In this document: piece after piece, positions 34,512-43,480 of the stretch | Layout: each line of letters begins with the position of its first letter | Position numbering within the stretch: position 1 is the first letter of the stretch | Source: Roseivivax sp. GX 12232 | GTDB taxonomy: Bacteria > Pseudomonadota > Alphaproteobacteria > Rhodobacterales > Rhodobacteraceae | NCBI RefSeq assembly: GCF_021272185.1 | Contig: NZ_JAJSEC010000008.1 | Span: 1 to 64,000 of the forward strand | DNA: 64,000 nucleotides | Direction of reading: 5' to 3' | Notes under the pieces: model-generated | Seen by the model: the letters and a program-made list of their open reading frames with translations, nothing else | Databases searched by the model: none | What the model was told of the DNA's origin: nothing | Program-made: the position numbers and the translations under genes

Positions 34512-35614
34512 TGTATGTCGCCGTCAAAGGAGGCGAACGGGCGATCGACAACGCCCACGACTGGCTCGCCGAAGAGCGCCGCGGCGATCCTTCCGTGGCC
34601 GAGCTTTCGGTCGCGCAGATCCGCGAACAGCTCGCGCTGGCGGTGAACCGGGTCATGGCCGAGGGGTCTTTGCAGGACGCCGACCTGGCCGCGCTGGCGA
34701 TCAAGCAGGCGCGCGGCGACCTGATCGAGGCGATCTTCCTGATCCGCGCCTATCGCACCACCCTGCCGCGTTTCGGCGCGACCGAGGCGGTCGACACCGG
34801 CGCCATGGCCTGCGACCGGCGCATCTCGGCCACCTTCAAGGATCTGCCCGGCGGGCAGGTGCTGGGGCCGACCTTCGACTACACCCACCGGCTGATCGAC
34901 TTCGCGCTGGCCGCCGAGGGCACCCCGCCGGAACAGCCCGGCCCCGAGGCGCCGGAGGGGGCCGAGCAGCCGATGCCGCGCGTCATGGAGTTCCTCAACC
35001 GCGAAGGGCTGATCGAGACGCCCGAGCCCGGCGAGGAGACGCCGCGCGACGTCACCCGCGAGCCGCTGGAGCTGCCCGCCGACCGGGCCCTGCGCCTGCA
35101 GGTCCTGAGCCGTGCCGACGAGGGGTTCCTGCTCAGCCTCGCCTATTCGACCCAGCGTGGCTACGCCCGCAACCACCCCTTCGTGGGCGAGCTCAGGATC
35201 GGCACGGTGCCGCTTGAGATGGAGGTGCCCGAGCTGGGCTTCTCGGTCGAGATCGGCGAGATCGCCCTGACCGAATGCGAGACGGTCAACCAGTTCACCG
35301 GCTCGAAATCCGAGCCCCCGCAGTTCACCCGCGGCTACGGGCTGGTCTTCGGCCAGAGCGAGCGCAAGGCCATCTCCATGGCGCTGGTCGACCGGGCGCT
35401 GCGCTGGGAGGAACTGGGCGAGGACGACCAGGGCGCCCCCGCCCAGGACACCGAATTCGTGCTGTATCACGCCGACAACATCCAGGCGACGGGCTTTCTC
35501 GAGCACATCAAGCTGCCGCATTACGTCGACTTCCAGTCCGAGCTGGAACTCGTGCGGAAGCTGCGCCGCGAAAGCGCCACCCGCCCGGCGCGGGAGGCGG
35601 AAGAATGTGCCTAG
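34511..35614 (+). CDS. phnI: C-P lyase complex subunit PhnI (nucleosidase-like)
   Basis: A 367-residue catalytic subunit that, with PhnG, PhnH and PhnL, attaches phosphonate to the C1 of ribose of ATP, releasing adenine. The start MYVAVKGGERAIDNAHDWL is diagnostic. Further blocks: IKQARGDLIEAIFLIRAYRTTLPRFG, GGQVLGPTFDYTHRLIDF, LSLAYSTQRGYARNHPFVGE and the C-terminal LPHYVDFQSELELVR. The stop overlaps by 4 bp a small gene on the opposite strand, and phnJ begins only 280 bp later, an unusual break in this operon. Confidence 0.95.
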   Translation: MYVAVKGGERAIDNAHDWLAEERRGDPSVAELSVAQIREQLALAVNRVMAEGSLQDADLAALAIKQARGDLIEAIFLIRAYRTTLPRFGATEAVDTGAMACDRRISATFKDLPGGQVLGPTFDYTHRLIDFALAAEGTPPEQPGPEAPEGAEQPMPRVMEFLNREGLIETPEPGEETPRDVTREPLELPADRALRLQVLSRADEGFLLSLAYSTQRGYARNHPFVGELRIGTVPLEMEVPELGFSVEIGEIALTECETVNQFTGSKSEPPQFTRGYGLVFGQSERKAISMALVDRALRWEELGEDDQGAPAQDTEFVLYHADNIQATGFLEHIKLPHYVDFQSELELVRKLRRESATRPAREAEECA

Positions 35615-35781
35615 TCCCGGTCGTCCCAGTCGTCATCCCCGAGGCTCTCGTCCTCGGGTTTGCCGGTCGGAAACTCCAGAACCGTGTTCAATCTGCTGTT
35701 TTCGTAGAACACACCAAGACACAACCGGCCGACCAAAAACGCCGCGAAACCCAGCAAGACCAAGATGAGGGTCCAGTCCAT
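35611..35781 (-). CDS. Possible small single-pass membrane protein, antisense within the phn operon
   Basis: A 56-residue open frame with GGAG at good distance from the ATG at 35781. Residues 4-26 form a clear membrane helix (LILVLLGFAAFLVGRLC), followed by a polar tail ending in acidic DDDWDDRD. It lies on the minus strand between phnI and phnJ, in DNA less GC-rich than the flanking genes. The membrane-helix-plus-acidic-tail layout and the ribosome-binding site argue for a real gene; no family is recognised. Its expression across an active phn transcript would be antisense. Confidence 0.55.
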   Translation of the reverse strand: MDWTLILVLLGFAAFLVGRLCLGVFYENSRLNTVLEFPTGKPEDESLGDDDWDDRD

Positions 35782-35894
35782 GAATGCTCCATCGTTCAAT
35801 GCGGACACCAGCTAGGACGCATTTGTGGCGATTGCATGGCGGCGCGGGAAATCGCGTCTAACACGAAAGTCTCCCTGCCGCGAAAGGTCCAGTC

Positions 35895-36752
35895 ATGACC
35901 CAGGACGCCTATAATTTCGCCTATCTCGACGAAGAGACCAAGCGCATGGTGCGCCGCGCCATCCTCAAGGCGCTTGCGGTGCCGGGCTACCAGGTGCCCT
36001 TCGCCAGCCGCGAGATGCCCATGCCCTACGGCTGGGGCACCGGCGGGGTGCAGGTCTCGGCGGCGGTGATGACGCCCGAGGACCGCTTCAAGGTCATCGA
36101 CCAGGGCGCCGACGACACCACCAATGCGGTCTCGATCCGCAAGTTCTTCGAACGCACCGCGGGCGTGGCGACCACCACCCGCACCGAGGAGGCCAGCGTC
36201 ATCCAGACCCGTCACCGGATCCCCGAGACGCCGCTGCGCGAAGGCCAGATCCTGGTCTACCAGGTGCCGATCCCCGAGCCGCTGCGCTTTCTCGAACCGC
36301 GCGAGAGCGAGACCCGCAAGATGCATGCGCTGCAGGAATACGGCCTCATGCACGTCAAGCTCTACGAGGACATCTCGCGGCACGGCCATATCGCCACCGC
36401 CTATGCCTACCCCGTAAAGGTCGAGGGGCGCTACGTCATGGACCCCTCGCCGATCCCGAAGTTCGACAACCCCAAGCTCGGGCGCTCGGCGGCGATCCAG
36501 CTTTTCGGCGCGGGGCGCGAACAGCGGATCTACGCGCTGCCGCCCTTCAGCGCCGCCGAGAGCCTCGATTTCGAGGATCATCCCTTCGATCCATCCAAGG
36601 CCGACCACCCCTGCGCGCTTTGCGGCTCCGAGGACAGCTACCTCGACGAGGTGATCACCGACGACGCGGGCGGGCGGATCTTCGTCTGCTCGGACACCGA
36701 TTATTGCGAGACCCGCCAGGCGCGCGGCTATCGCGGAAAGGATGCCGCATGA
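35895..36752 (+). CDS. phnJ: Carbon-phosphorus lyase, radical-SAM subunit PhnJ
   Basis: A 285-residue enzyme that cleaves the C-P bond of ribose-phosphonate using S-adenosylmethionine and a 4Fe-4S cluster. The four cysteines Cys240, Cys243, Cys265 and Cys271 give the exact CX2CX21CX5C spacing known for PhnJ, so the active site is intact. The N-terminal YNFAYLDEETKRMVRRAILKA and MPMPYGWGTGG blocks are also typical. The start follows a 280-bp gap after phnI, with AAAGG upstream; it is coupled to phnK by ATGA. Confidence 0.96.
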   Translation: MTQDAYNFAYLDEETKRMVRRAILKALAVPGYQVPFASREMPMPYGWGTGGVQVSAAVMTPEDRFKVIDQGADDTTNAVSIRKFFERTAGVATTTRTEEASVIQTRHRIPETPLREGQILVYQVPIPEPLRFLEPRESETRKMHALQEYGLMHVKLYEDISRHGHIATAYAYPVKVEGRYVMDPSPIPKFDNPKLGRSAAIQLFGAGREQRIYALPPFSAAESLDFEDHPFDPSKADHPCALCGSEDSYLDEVITDDAGGRIFVCSDTDYCETRQARGYRGKDAA

Positions 36753-37573
36753 CCGAGACCCTGACCCAAACGGCTCCAGGCCGGGCGGCGCCCCCCGCGC
36801 CCGCCGCGCCGCTCCTGTCGGTGCGCGACCTCGGCAAGAGCTACGGCGCCCATATCGGCTGCGCGGGCGTGGGCTTCGACCTCTACCCCGGCGAGGTCAT
36901 GGGCATCGTCGGCGAAAGCGGCTCGGGCAAGTCGACGCTTCTCTCCTGCCTGGCGGGCCAGCTTGCCCCCGACCGCGGCGAGGTCGTCTTCGACACCCGC
37001 GAGGATGGCCCGCGCGACATCCTCACCATGTCCGAGCCCGAGCGGCGGATGCTCTCGCGCACCGACTGGGCCTTCGTGCACCAGCACGCCCGGGACGGCC
37101 TGCGCATGGGCGTCTCGGCGGGCGGCAACGTCGGCGAGCGGCTCATGGCCGTCGGCGCCCGGCACTACGGCGAGATCCGCGCGACCGCCGCCGACTGGCT
37201 CGGCCGGGTCGAGATCGACACGACGCGGATCGACGACCGCCCCGGCACCTTCTCGGGCGGGATGCAACAGCGTCTGCAGATCGCCCGCAACCTGGTGACC
37301 GGCCCGCGGCTGGTCTTCATGGACGAGCCGACCGGCGGGCTCGACGTCTCGGTGCAGGCGCGGCTCCTGGATCTTTTGCGCGGGCTGGTGCGCGACCTCG
37401 GGCTCTCGGTGGTGATCGTGACCCACGACCTCGCCGTGGTGCGGCTCCTGGCCGACCGGCTCATGGTGATGAAACTCGGCCATGTGGTCGAACAGGGGCT
37501 GACCGACCAGGTGCTCGACGATCCCCAGCACGCCTATACCCAGCTGCTCGTCTCGAGCGTGCTGCAGGTCTGA
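36749..37573 (+). CDS. phnK: C-P lyase accessory ABC-type ATPase PhnK
   Basis: A 274-residue ABC ATPase that binds the PhnGHIJ core rather than a membrane permease. Walker [10 protein letters not shown] (about 58-66), signature [16 protein letters not shown], Walker [15 protein letters not shown] and switch His in [36 protein letters not shown] is specific to PhnK. It begins inside the phnJ stop codon. Confidence 0.95.
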   Translation: MTETLTQTAPGRAAPPAPAAPLLSVRDLGKSYGAHIGCAGVGFDLYPGEVMGIVGESGSGKSTLLSCLAGQLAPDRGEVVFDTREDGPRDILTMSEPERRMLSRTDWAFVHQHARDGLRMGVSAGGNVGERLMAVGARHYGEIRATAADWLGRVEIDTTRIDDRPGTFSGGMQQRLQIARNLVTGPRLVFMDEPTGGLDVSVQARLLDLLRGLVRDLGLSVVIVTHDLAVVRLLADRLMVMKLGHVVEQGLTDQVLDDPQHAYTQLLVSSVLQV

Positions 37574-37592
37574 ACCGACAAGGAGAGACAAG

Positions 37593-38276
37593 ATGATCGA
37601 GATTTCTGGCCTGTCGAAGACCTTCACCCTGCACAACCAGGGCGGCGCGGCGATCCGGGTGATGCAGGGGGCCGAGCTCTCCGTCGCCCCGGGCGAATGC
37701 GTGGCGCTGACCGGGGCCTCGGGCTCGGGGAAATCCACGCTGATGCGGATGATCTACGGCAACTACCTGGCCGAGGCCGGGCGCATCCGGGTCGGCGACA
37801 CGGATGTGGCCCGCGCCGCCCCGCGCGAGATCATCGCGCTTCGCCGCGAGACGCTGGGCTATGTCAGCCAGTTCCTGCGGGTGGTGCCCCGGGTGCCCAC
37901 GCTCGAGGTGGTGGCCGAACCGCTGCGCGCCACCGGCGTCTCCGCCGAGGCGGCGCGCGAAAAGGCGGCCGCACTTCTGGAGATGCTGAATATCCCACAG
38001 ACGCTCTGGCAGCTCTCGCCGACCACCTTCTCGGGCGGCGAGCAGCAGCGGGTGAACATCGCGCGCGGCTTCGCCTTCGCCTATCCTGCGCTGCTGCTGG
38101 ACGAGCCGACGGCGAGCCTCGATGCGACCAACCGCGCGGTGGTGCTGGAGCTGATCGAGGCCGCCAAGGCGCGCGGCGCGGCCATCGTGGGCATCTTCCA
38201 CGACGCCGAGGCCCGCGCCCGGGTCGCCGACCGCGAGGTCGATGTGACCGGCTTCACCCCGGGCTGCGCGGCATGA
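37593..38276 (+). CDS. phnL: C-P lyase accessory ABC-type ATPase PhnL
   Basis: A 227-residue ABC ATPase homologue needed for C-P bond cleavage. It has Walker [10 protein letters not shown] (about 43-51), the block [22 protein letters not shown], signature [16 protein letters not shown], Walker [12 protein letters not shown] and the switch His in [18 protein letters not shown] precedes the ATG. The end overlaps phnN (ATGA). Confidence 0.95.
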   Translation: MIEISGLSKTFTLHNQGGAAIRVMQGAELSVAPGECVALTGASGSGKSTLMRMIYGNYLAEAGRIRVGDTDVARAAPREIIALRRETLGYVSQFLRVVPRVPTLEVVAEPLRATGVSAEAAREKAAALLEMLNIPQTLWQLSPTTFSGGEQQRVNIARGFAFAYPALLLDEPTASLDATNRAVVLELIEAAKARGAAIVGIFHDAEARARVADREVDVTGFTPGCAA

Positions 38277-38917
38277 GCGGGGTGGTGACAGCGGGCGCCG
38301 ATGCATCGCGCGCGGGCCAGGGGGACGTCCCCGAGGCTTCGCGGGGCCCCGGCGGCACCAAAGCCCCCGCGCCGGGCCGGCTGATCGCCGTGGTCGGCCC
38401 TTCGGGTGTCGGCAAGGACAGCGTCATGGCGGGGCTCGCCGCGGCCGATCCGCGCTTTCGCCTGGTGCGCCGGGTCATCACCCGCGAGGCGGGCCTCGGT
38501 GGCGAGGACTTCGAGCCGGTCTCGGAAGCGACCTTCGCCGCCCGGCAGGCCGCCGGGGCCTTCTGCCTGAGCTGGCATGCGCATGGGCTGTCCTACGGCA
38601 TCCCCGCGGCCACCCGTGCCGAGGTCGCGGCCGGGGAGACCCGGCTCGCCAACCTCTCGCGGCTCGTCCTGCCAGAGGCCGCGACTTGTTTCCCGGGGCT
38701 AGAGGTCCTGCATATCACCGCGCGCCCCGAGACCCTGGCCCGCCGCCTTGCCGGGCGCGGCCGCGAAAGCCTCGAAGAGATCGCCGCGCGGCAGGCCCGC
38801 GCCGCCCTGCCCCTGCCCAAGGGGCTGCCCGTCACCGAGATCGCCAACGACGGCCCGCTGACACAGACCGTCGCCCGCGCGCTCTCCGCGCTGACCCGGG
38901 CGCGGGTGACCCCATGA
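38273..38917 (+). CDS. phnN: Ribose 1,5-bisphosphate phosphokinase PhnN
   Basis: A 214-residue guanylate-kinase-like enzyme that phosphorylates ribose 1,5-bisphosphate to PRPP, the step that returns the ribose product of the C-P lyase pathway to metabolism. Residues 1-34 are a Gly/Ala/Pro-rich extension. The P-loop is GPSGVGKDS (about 43-51), followed by [12 protein letters not shown], then the lid region with [15 protein letters not shown], and [17 protein letters not shown]. It is preceded by phnL and followed by phnM. Confidence 0.93.
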   Translation: MSGVVTAGADASRAGQGDVPEASRGPGGTKAPAPGRLIAVVGPSGVGKDSVMAGLAAADPRFRLVRRVITREAGLGGEDFEPVSEATFAARQAAGAFCLSWHAHGLSYGIPAATRAEVAAGETRLANLSRLVLPEAATCFPGLEVLHITARPETLARRLAGRGRESLEEIAARQARAALPLPKGLPVTEIANDGPLTQTVARALSALTRARVTP

Positions 38918-39011
38918 CCCGCCGTCCGCCCATGCCCCGCTTCGCAGGCCGCTCCAAAGCTGTCATGACTGTCAGCCAGAGCGGCCCGTGCCCCAACCGG
39001 AAGGGAGAGCC

Positions 39012-40199
39012 ATGAACTCGCCGATCCATCCCGCCCCCCGCGCCGCCGATCCCGCGCTGGCCGGCCCCCTCTGCCTCGCCAATGCCCGGCTGGTCCTGCG
39101 CGACCGGGTGATCCCCGGCGCGCTGCATCTCGAAGGCGGAGAGATCGCCGCGATCACCGAGGGCACCACCCTGCCGCGCGGCGCGGTGGACTGCGGCGGC
39201 GACCTGCTGATCCCGGGGCTCGTCGAGCTGCACACCGACAACCTCGAGCGGCACATCGAGCCGCGCCCCTCGGTCGACTGGCCGCATCTGGCTGCGCTTC
39301 TCGCGCATGACGGTGAGCTGGCCTCGACCGGGATCACCACGGTCTTCGACGCGCTGCGCGTGGGCTCGATCCACGGCGGCAAGGCGCGCTACCACGAATA
39401 TGCCCGCCAACTGGCCGACGAGCTGCTGGCGCTGCGCGCCAAGGGCGTCCTGAAGATCAGCCACTTCCTGCACCTGCGGGCCGAGATCTGCTCGGAGACG
39501 CTGCTCGAGGAGCTGGCGGGATTCGGGCCCGAGGACCGGGTCGGCATCCTGAGCCTGATGGACCACACCCCCGGCCAGCGGCAGTTCCGCGACCTCGGCC
39601 AGCTGCGCACCTATGTCGCCAAGAAGCGCGGCATGACCGAAGAGGATTTCGTCGCCCATGTCGCCCATCTGAAGGAGCTGCAGGCCCAGAACGGCGCGGC
39701 CCACGAGGCCGGCGCCGTGGCCGAGGCGCGCCGCATCGGCGCGGTGCTGGCGAGCCATGACGACACCAGCGCCGACCACGTCCGCACCTCGCGCCGCCAC
39801 GGCGTGCGCTTTGCCGAGTTCCCGACCACCGTGGAGGCCGCCGAGGCCTGCCGGGAAGAAGGCATCGCCATCATGATGGGCGCGCCGAACATCATCCGGG
39901 GCGGCTCGCATTCGGGCAATGTCTCGGCGCTGGACCTCGCCGAGCGCGGGCTGCTCGACATCCTGTCCTCGGACTACGTGCCTTCGGCGCTGCTGTTTGC
40001 GGCGCTGCGGCTGGCGAAGGTCTGGGACGACCTGCCCCGCGCGGTGGCGACGGTGACCGCGGCACCCGCCGAGGCGACGGGGCTCAGCGACCGGGGCGAG
40101 CTCGCCGAGGGCCGGCTGGCCGATGTGGTCCGGGTCAGCCAGGTCGAGGACCTGCCCGTGGTGCGCGGCGTCTGGAGCCGGGGCCGGCAGGTGGCCTGA
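39012..40199 (+). CDS. phnM: Ribose-triphosphonate pyrophosphatase PhnM (amidohydrolase fold)
   Basis: A 395-residue metal hydrolase that removes pyrophosphate from alpha-D-ribose 1-methylphosphonate 5-triphosphate before the C-P lyase step. Metal and substrate residues appear in LIPGLVELHTDNLERHIEPRP (about 71-91), STGITTVFDALRVG, SLMDHTPGQRQF, VLASHDDTSADHV (about 248-260) and DILSSDYVPSAL. AAGGGAGAG upstream selects the ATG at 39012. It is the last gene of the operon, followed by a terminator. Confidence 0.95.
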   Translation: MNSPIHPAPRAADPALAGPLCLANARLVLRDRVIPGALHLEGGEIAAITEGTTLPRGAVDCGGDLLIPGLVELHTDNLERHIEPRPSVDWPHLAALLAHDGELASTGITTVFDALRVGSIHGGKARYHEYARQLADELLALRAKGVLKISHFLHLRAEICSETLLEELAGFGPEDRVGILSLMDHTPGQRQFRDLGQLRTYVAKKRGMTEEDFVAHVAHLKELQAQNGAAHEAGAVAEARRIGAVLASHDDTSADHVRTSRRHGVRFAEFPTTVEAAEACREEGIAIMMGAPNIIRGGSHSGNVSALDLAERGLLDILSSDYVPSALLFAALRLAKVWDDLPRAVATVTAAPAEATGLSDRGELAEGRLADVVRVSQVEDLPVVRGVWSRGRQVA

Positions 40200-40232
40200 G
40201 CGGGGCGGCAACTGACCTTATAGACACGGAAG

Positions 40233-40264
40233 CCCGCCGCAGCCCACGCGGCGGGTTTTCTTTT
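40233..40264 (+). terminator. Rho-independent terminator after phnM
   Basis: Perfect 8-bp stem CCCGCCGC...GCGGCGGG with a 7-nt loop, followed directly by TTTTCTTTT. It is the strongest terminator in the window and marks the end of the C-P lyase operon. Confidence 0.93.
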
Positions 40265-40370
40265 GCGACTCTGAGCCGCCGTGGCGCGCGCACGCAAGGC
40301 CCAGCACCAACTCCCTGTTTTCTCACCACTTCTCTTTCACTTCCCGCTCCGCGTCCTCAATTACCTTTAC

Positions 40371-40382
40371 AAAACTAGTTTT
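40371..40382. promoter_or_regulatory. Palindromic operator overlapping the arsR promoter
   Basis: AAAACTAGTTTT is a perfect 12-bp palindrome directly upstream of the ArsR-family gene, next to TATAGT, which may be the -10. The position suits autorepression by the encoded regulator. The nearby AT-rich run contrasts with the GC-rich surroundings. Confidence 0.6.
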
Positions 40383-40388
40383 ATAGTT

Positions 40389-40733
40389 ATGAATCACCCC
40401 ATGAGCACCACGACACCCCCCGCCCGCGCGCTGGCCGCGCTGGGGCATGACGCCCGCCTCTCGATCTTCCGGCTCCTGGTGAAAGCCGGGCCCGAGGGCC
40501 TGCGCGTCGGCGAGATCGGCGCGCATCTCGGCCTGCCGGCCTCGACCCTGGCGCATCACCTCTCGACCCTGGTCGAAGCCGGGCTCGTTGCGCAGGAAAA
40601 GCGCGGCCGCGAGGTGGTGAACCGCGCCGATTACCCGGCCATGACCGGGCTCGTCGACTTCCTCACGGCGGAATGCTGTGCGGGCGTCGCCCCTGCCGCG
40701 ACCGACACGCCCTCGGACGCGGGCGCTGCCTAG
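40389..40733 (+). CDS. ArsR-family transcriptional repressor
   Basis: A 114-residue winged-helix regulator (110 if the second ATG at 40401 is used; neither has a good Shine-Dalgarno). The HTH is LRVGEIGAHLGLPASTLAHHLSTLVEAGLV (about 45-74). The classical ArsR helix-3 Cys motif ELCVCDL is absent; instead vicinal cysteines occur near the C-terminus (AECCAG, about 95-98). Vicinal C-terminal thiols are known in ArsR-type sensors of As(III) and organoarsenicals, so an arsenical ligand is likely. It is followed 27 bp later by a permease of the ArsP/YraQ group, probably its target. Confidence 0.88.
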   Translation: MNHPMSTTTPPARALAALGHDARLSIFRLLVKAGPEGLRVGEIGAHLGLPASTLAHHLSTLVEAGLVAQEKRGREVVNRADYPAMTGLVDFLTAECCAGVAPAATDTPSDAGAA

Positions 40734-40760
40734 AGGCCCCACCCCACTTCGGAGACCCCG

Positions 40761-41810
40761 ATGACCGATCTGCCCCTTCCCGGCCCCGCGCCCCGCCGCC
40801 TGGCGCATCACCTCTGGACCCGGCAGAAGGTCTGGCTCGCCTCGGCGGCGCTGCTCCTCGCCCTCACGCTGACCGACCCCGGCCAGGCGGGCGAGAGCGC
40901 CCGCTTCGCCGCAGCGGCCCTGGCCGAGACCGCGCCTTTCCTGCTGCTCTCGGTGCTCATGGCGGCCTGGGCCAATGCCACCGGGGCCGACCACCTGATC
41001 GCCCGGGCCTTCACCGGGGCGCCGCTTCTGATGATCGGGCTCGGGGCGCTGGCGGGGGCGCTTTCGCCCTTCTGTTCCTGCGGGGTGATCCCGCTGATCG
41101 CGGCGCTCCTGGCCATGGGCGTGCCGCTCTCGGCGGTCATGGCCTTCTGGCTCTCCTCGCCGATCATGGACCCTTCGATGTTCCTGCTGACGACCGGCGT
41201 CCTGGGGCTGGAGTTCGCGCTCGCCAAGACGCTGGCGGCGATCGGGCTGGGGCTCTTCGGCGGGCTGGCGGTGCATGCGCTGGCACGCGGCGGGGCGCTC
41301 TCCGATCCGCTGCGCGCGGGCGTCGGCAACGGCGGCTGCGGCGGGGCGAAGCTGCGCACGCCGCAGCCGGTGACCTGGCGCTTCTGGCCCGACCCCGAGC
41401 GGCGCGCGCGCTTTATGCGGACTAGCGTCGAGACCACGCTGTTCCTGGCCAAATGGCTGCTGCTGGCCTTCCTCATGGAAAGCCTGATGCTGGCCTATAT
41501 CCCCGAGGAGACGATCACCCGCACGCTCGGCGGCGGAAGTTTCCTGCCGATCCTCGCCGCGACGCTTGTGGGCGTGCCCGCCTATCTCAACGGCTACGCG
41601 GCGCTGCCGCTGGTCGGCGGGCTGATCGACCAGGGCATGGCGCCCGGCGCGGGGATGACCTTCCTGGTCGCGGGCGGGGTGACCTCGATCCCGGCGGCCA
41701 TGGCGGTCTGGGCGCTGGCGCGCTTCCGGGTCTTCGCGATCTACATCGCGCTGTCGCTCTCGGGCGCGTTCCTGACGGGGGTCCTGTTCCAGCTCTGGCT
41801 GGCACTCTGA
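40761..41810 (+). CDS. ArsP/UPF0718-type permease
   Basis: A 349-residue inner-membrane permease with about eight to ten helices. The family motif LSPFCSCGVIPLIAALLAMGVPL (about 94-116), with the paired Cys, and its second-half counterpart GVPAYLNGYAALPLVGGLI show the internal duplication of this family. ArsP members expel trivalent organoarsenicals; others are uncharacterised YraQ proteins. Co-transcription with an ArsR regulator that has vicinal cysteines favours arsenical export; this is inference. A Gly/Cys-rich loop (GNGGCGGAKL) lies mid-protein. Confidence 0.85.
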   Translation: MTDLPLPGPAPRRLAHHLWTRQKVWLASAALLLALTLTDPGQAGESARFAAAALAETAPFLLLSVLMAAWANATGADHLIARAFTGAPLLMIGLGALAGALSPFCSCGVIPLIAALLAMGVPLSAVMAFWLSSPIMDPSMFLLTTGVLGLEFALAKTLAAIGLGLFGGLAVHALARGGALSDPLRAGVGNGGCGGAKLRTPQPVTWRFWPDPERRARFMRTSVETTLFLAKWLLLAFLMESLMLAYIPEETITRTLGGGSFLPILAATLVGVPAYLNGYAALPLVGGLIDQGMAPGAGMTFLVAGGVTSIPAAMAVWALARFRVFAIYIALSLSGAFLTGVLFQLWLAL

Positions 41811-42022
41811 GCCACGCGAGCCCTTGATAAGGCTCGAAAAAATTAACGGCCCGCACCTTTCGGTGCGAGCCGGTTTCGTCGGGTCCCGGGTGCAATGGAA
41901 GCCCAACGGGAACATCCGCAGTGGTGAAAGCTCGGCGCACGAAATGCACGCATGTTTTTGAATTTGACGCGGATCAGCGTCAGCTGTGGCAGAGCTGCCA
42001 CGGCTGGCACACAGGGTGCAGA

Positions 42023-43480
42023 TCACCCCGGCTGGCCGACCATCCTGTCATCCTTCGCGCCCTGCCCCGCGCGGCGCGCCGCGCCCTCCTCGGCCAGTTC
42101 GCGGGCATGGATGCCCAGCACGATCAGCCCGGGCCAGAGCATGTAAGCCTCGATCTCGATATTCTCGCCGAAGGACAGCAGCACCAGCGTCATCACGATG
42201 CCCAGGGGCAGCGCCCCACGCGGCCCGCGCGCGGCATCCATCAGCGCCAGCACCGTCTGCCAGACCAGCGGCACGAGCAGCGCGAAAAGCCCCACGAGCC
42301 CCTTCACGAACAACAGCCCATACCAGGTGTGATGGCTGCCGATCGGCATGTATTCCACCAGGTGCGGGCCGGGCTGCACGGTGCCATGGCCGAACCAGAC
42401 CGCCTCTTCGCGCCAGCGCTCGCCGGCGATCCGCTGCAGCGTGGCGCGCACGCGGGTGCTGTCGGCCCGGGCGTTCTTGAAGGCATAGACCGCGCTTTGC
42501 GCGCCCTGCACCAGGGTGCCGCCGACGATGGCGAAACCGGTGGCGCAGGCGGCCAGGAAGCTCCAGGCCCAGCCCTTGAGGATCAGGGGCATGAGGCGCG
42601 GCCCCATGGTGCAGGCCACGAGCCCCACGAGCCCCATGCGCGACTTCGAGGCCAGGATCATCAGGACGCCCGCGGCGATGCCGATGCTGCGCCAGCGGAT
42701 GTTCTTTTCCTCGAGCGCGAAGAGCACCTGCACCACGCCCAGGAGCGCCGCGAAGGGCGACCAGGGGGCGTAGAACTGCCAGCGCGGCGTCCAGGAGGCC
42801 GGGTCGAAGGTGAAGAAATAGACCGAGAAATACTCCGGCCCCGGCCCGCCGACGGCCTTCAGCGGCGAGGTGAAGATGCGCTCGGGCAGGCCGATGTAGG
42901 GCGCCGCCAGAAGCACCGGCGCAAGGCAGAGCGTCCAGAGGCCGATCACGCATTGCCCGCGCGCCAGCACCTCGCGGCGCAGGGGCAGGACCGCGCCGGC
43001 CAGCGGAAACAGCGCCATGAGCGCCCAGCCCTTGGCCCAGCCGATCGAGCTCTTGATGGTCTTTTTCATGCCGAGCCCCCAGTCGAGATGCCCGACCCAG
43101 AGCGCGACCAGCATGACGACCATGCCGAGGATCCAGGCCCAGACCACCGGCGGGACGGGCCCCGTGGCGCGCAGGTCGGCGCGGATCGCCGGGCCGAGGT
43201 AGAGCGACAGGAGCGCCAGCGCGCCCAGGCACCAGGCCAGGACGGGGCCGACGACGTAGAGCGCGCCGAAGGCGTAGAAGGGCCAGGTCCAGATCAGCGC
43301 CTTGTAGGCCATGGCCTCGGCGGGGTTGGCGGGCGCCAGCGCGGCGGTGGGCGCGGCGGGTTTGGCGGGACCGTCAGCCGTGTTTGCGGCGGGACTAGCG
43401 GGTGTGCTTGCGGCGGGTTTGGTCGGCATGCTCGCGGCGGGATGGCCGGGCACGGCCGCGGCCGTCGAGACGGCGCTCAT
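42023..43480 (-). CDS. O-antigen ligase/polymerase-like membrane protein of the exopolysaccharide locus
   Basis: A 485-residue multi-pass protein with about ten to twelve helices. An N-terminal 55-residue Ala/Pro-rich cytosolic tail precedes helix 1. A long loop (about 320-375) holds the block GERWREEAVWFGHGTVQPGPHLVEYMPIGSHHTWYG, the typical position of the catalytic Arg/His region of Wzy/WaaL-type proteins. It probably polymerises or ligates the repeat unit at the periplasmic face. The start overlaps the end of the chain-length gene, so the two are co-transcribed. Confidence 0.82.
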   Translation of the reverse strand: MSAVSTAAAVPGHPAASMPTKPAASTPASPAANTADGPAKPAAPTAALAPANPAEAMAYKALIWTWPFYAFGALYVVGPVLAWCLGALALLSLYLGPAIRADLRATGPVPPVVWAWILGMVVMLVALWVGHLDWGLGMKKTIKSSIGWAKGWALMALFPLAGAVLPLRREVLARGQCVIGLWTLCLAPVLLAAPYIGLPERIFTSPLKAVGGPGPEYFSVYFFTFDPASWTPRWQFYAPWSPFAALLGVVQVLFALEEKNIRWRSIGIAAGVLMILASKSRMGLVGLVACTMGPRLMPLILKGWAWSFLAACATGFAIVGGTLVQGAQSAVYAFKNARADSTRVRATLQRIAGERWREEAVWFGHGTVQPGPHLVEYMPIGSHHTWYGLLFVKGLVGLFALLVPLVWQTVLALMDAARGPRGALPLGIVMTLVLLSFGENIEIEAYMLWPGLIVLGIHARELAEEGAARRAGQGAKDDRMVGQPG

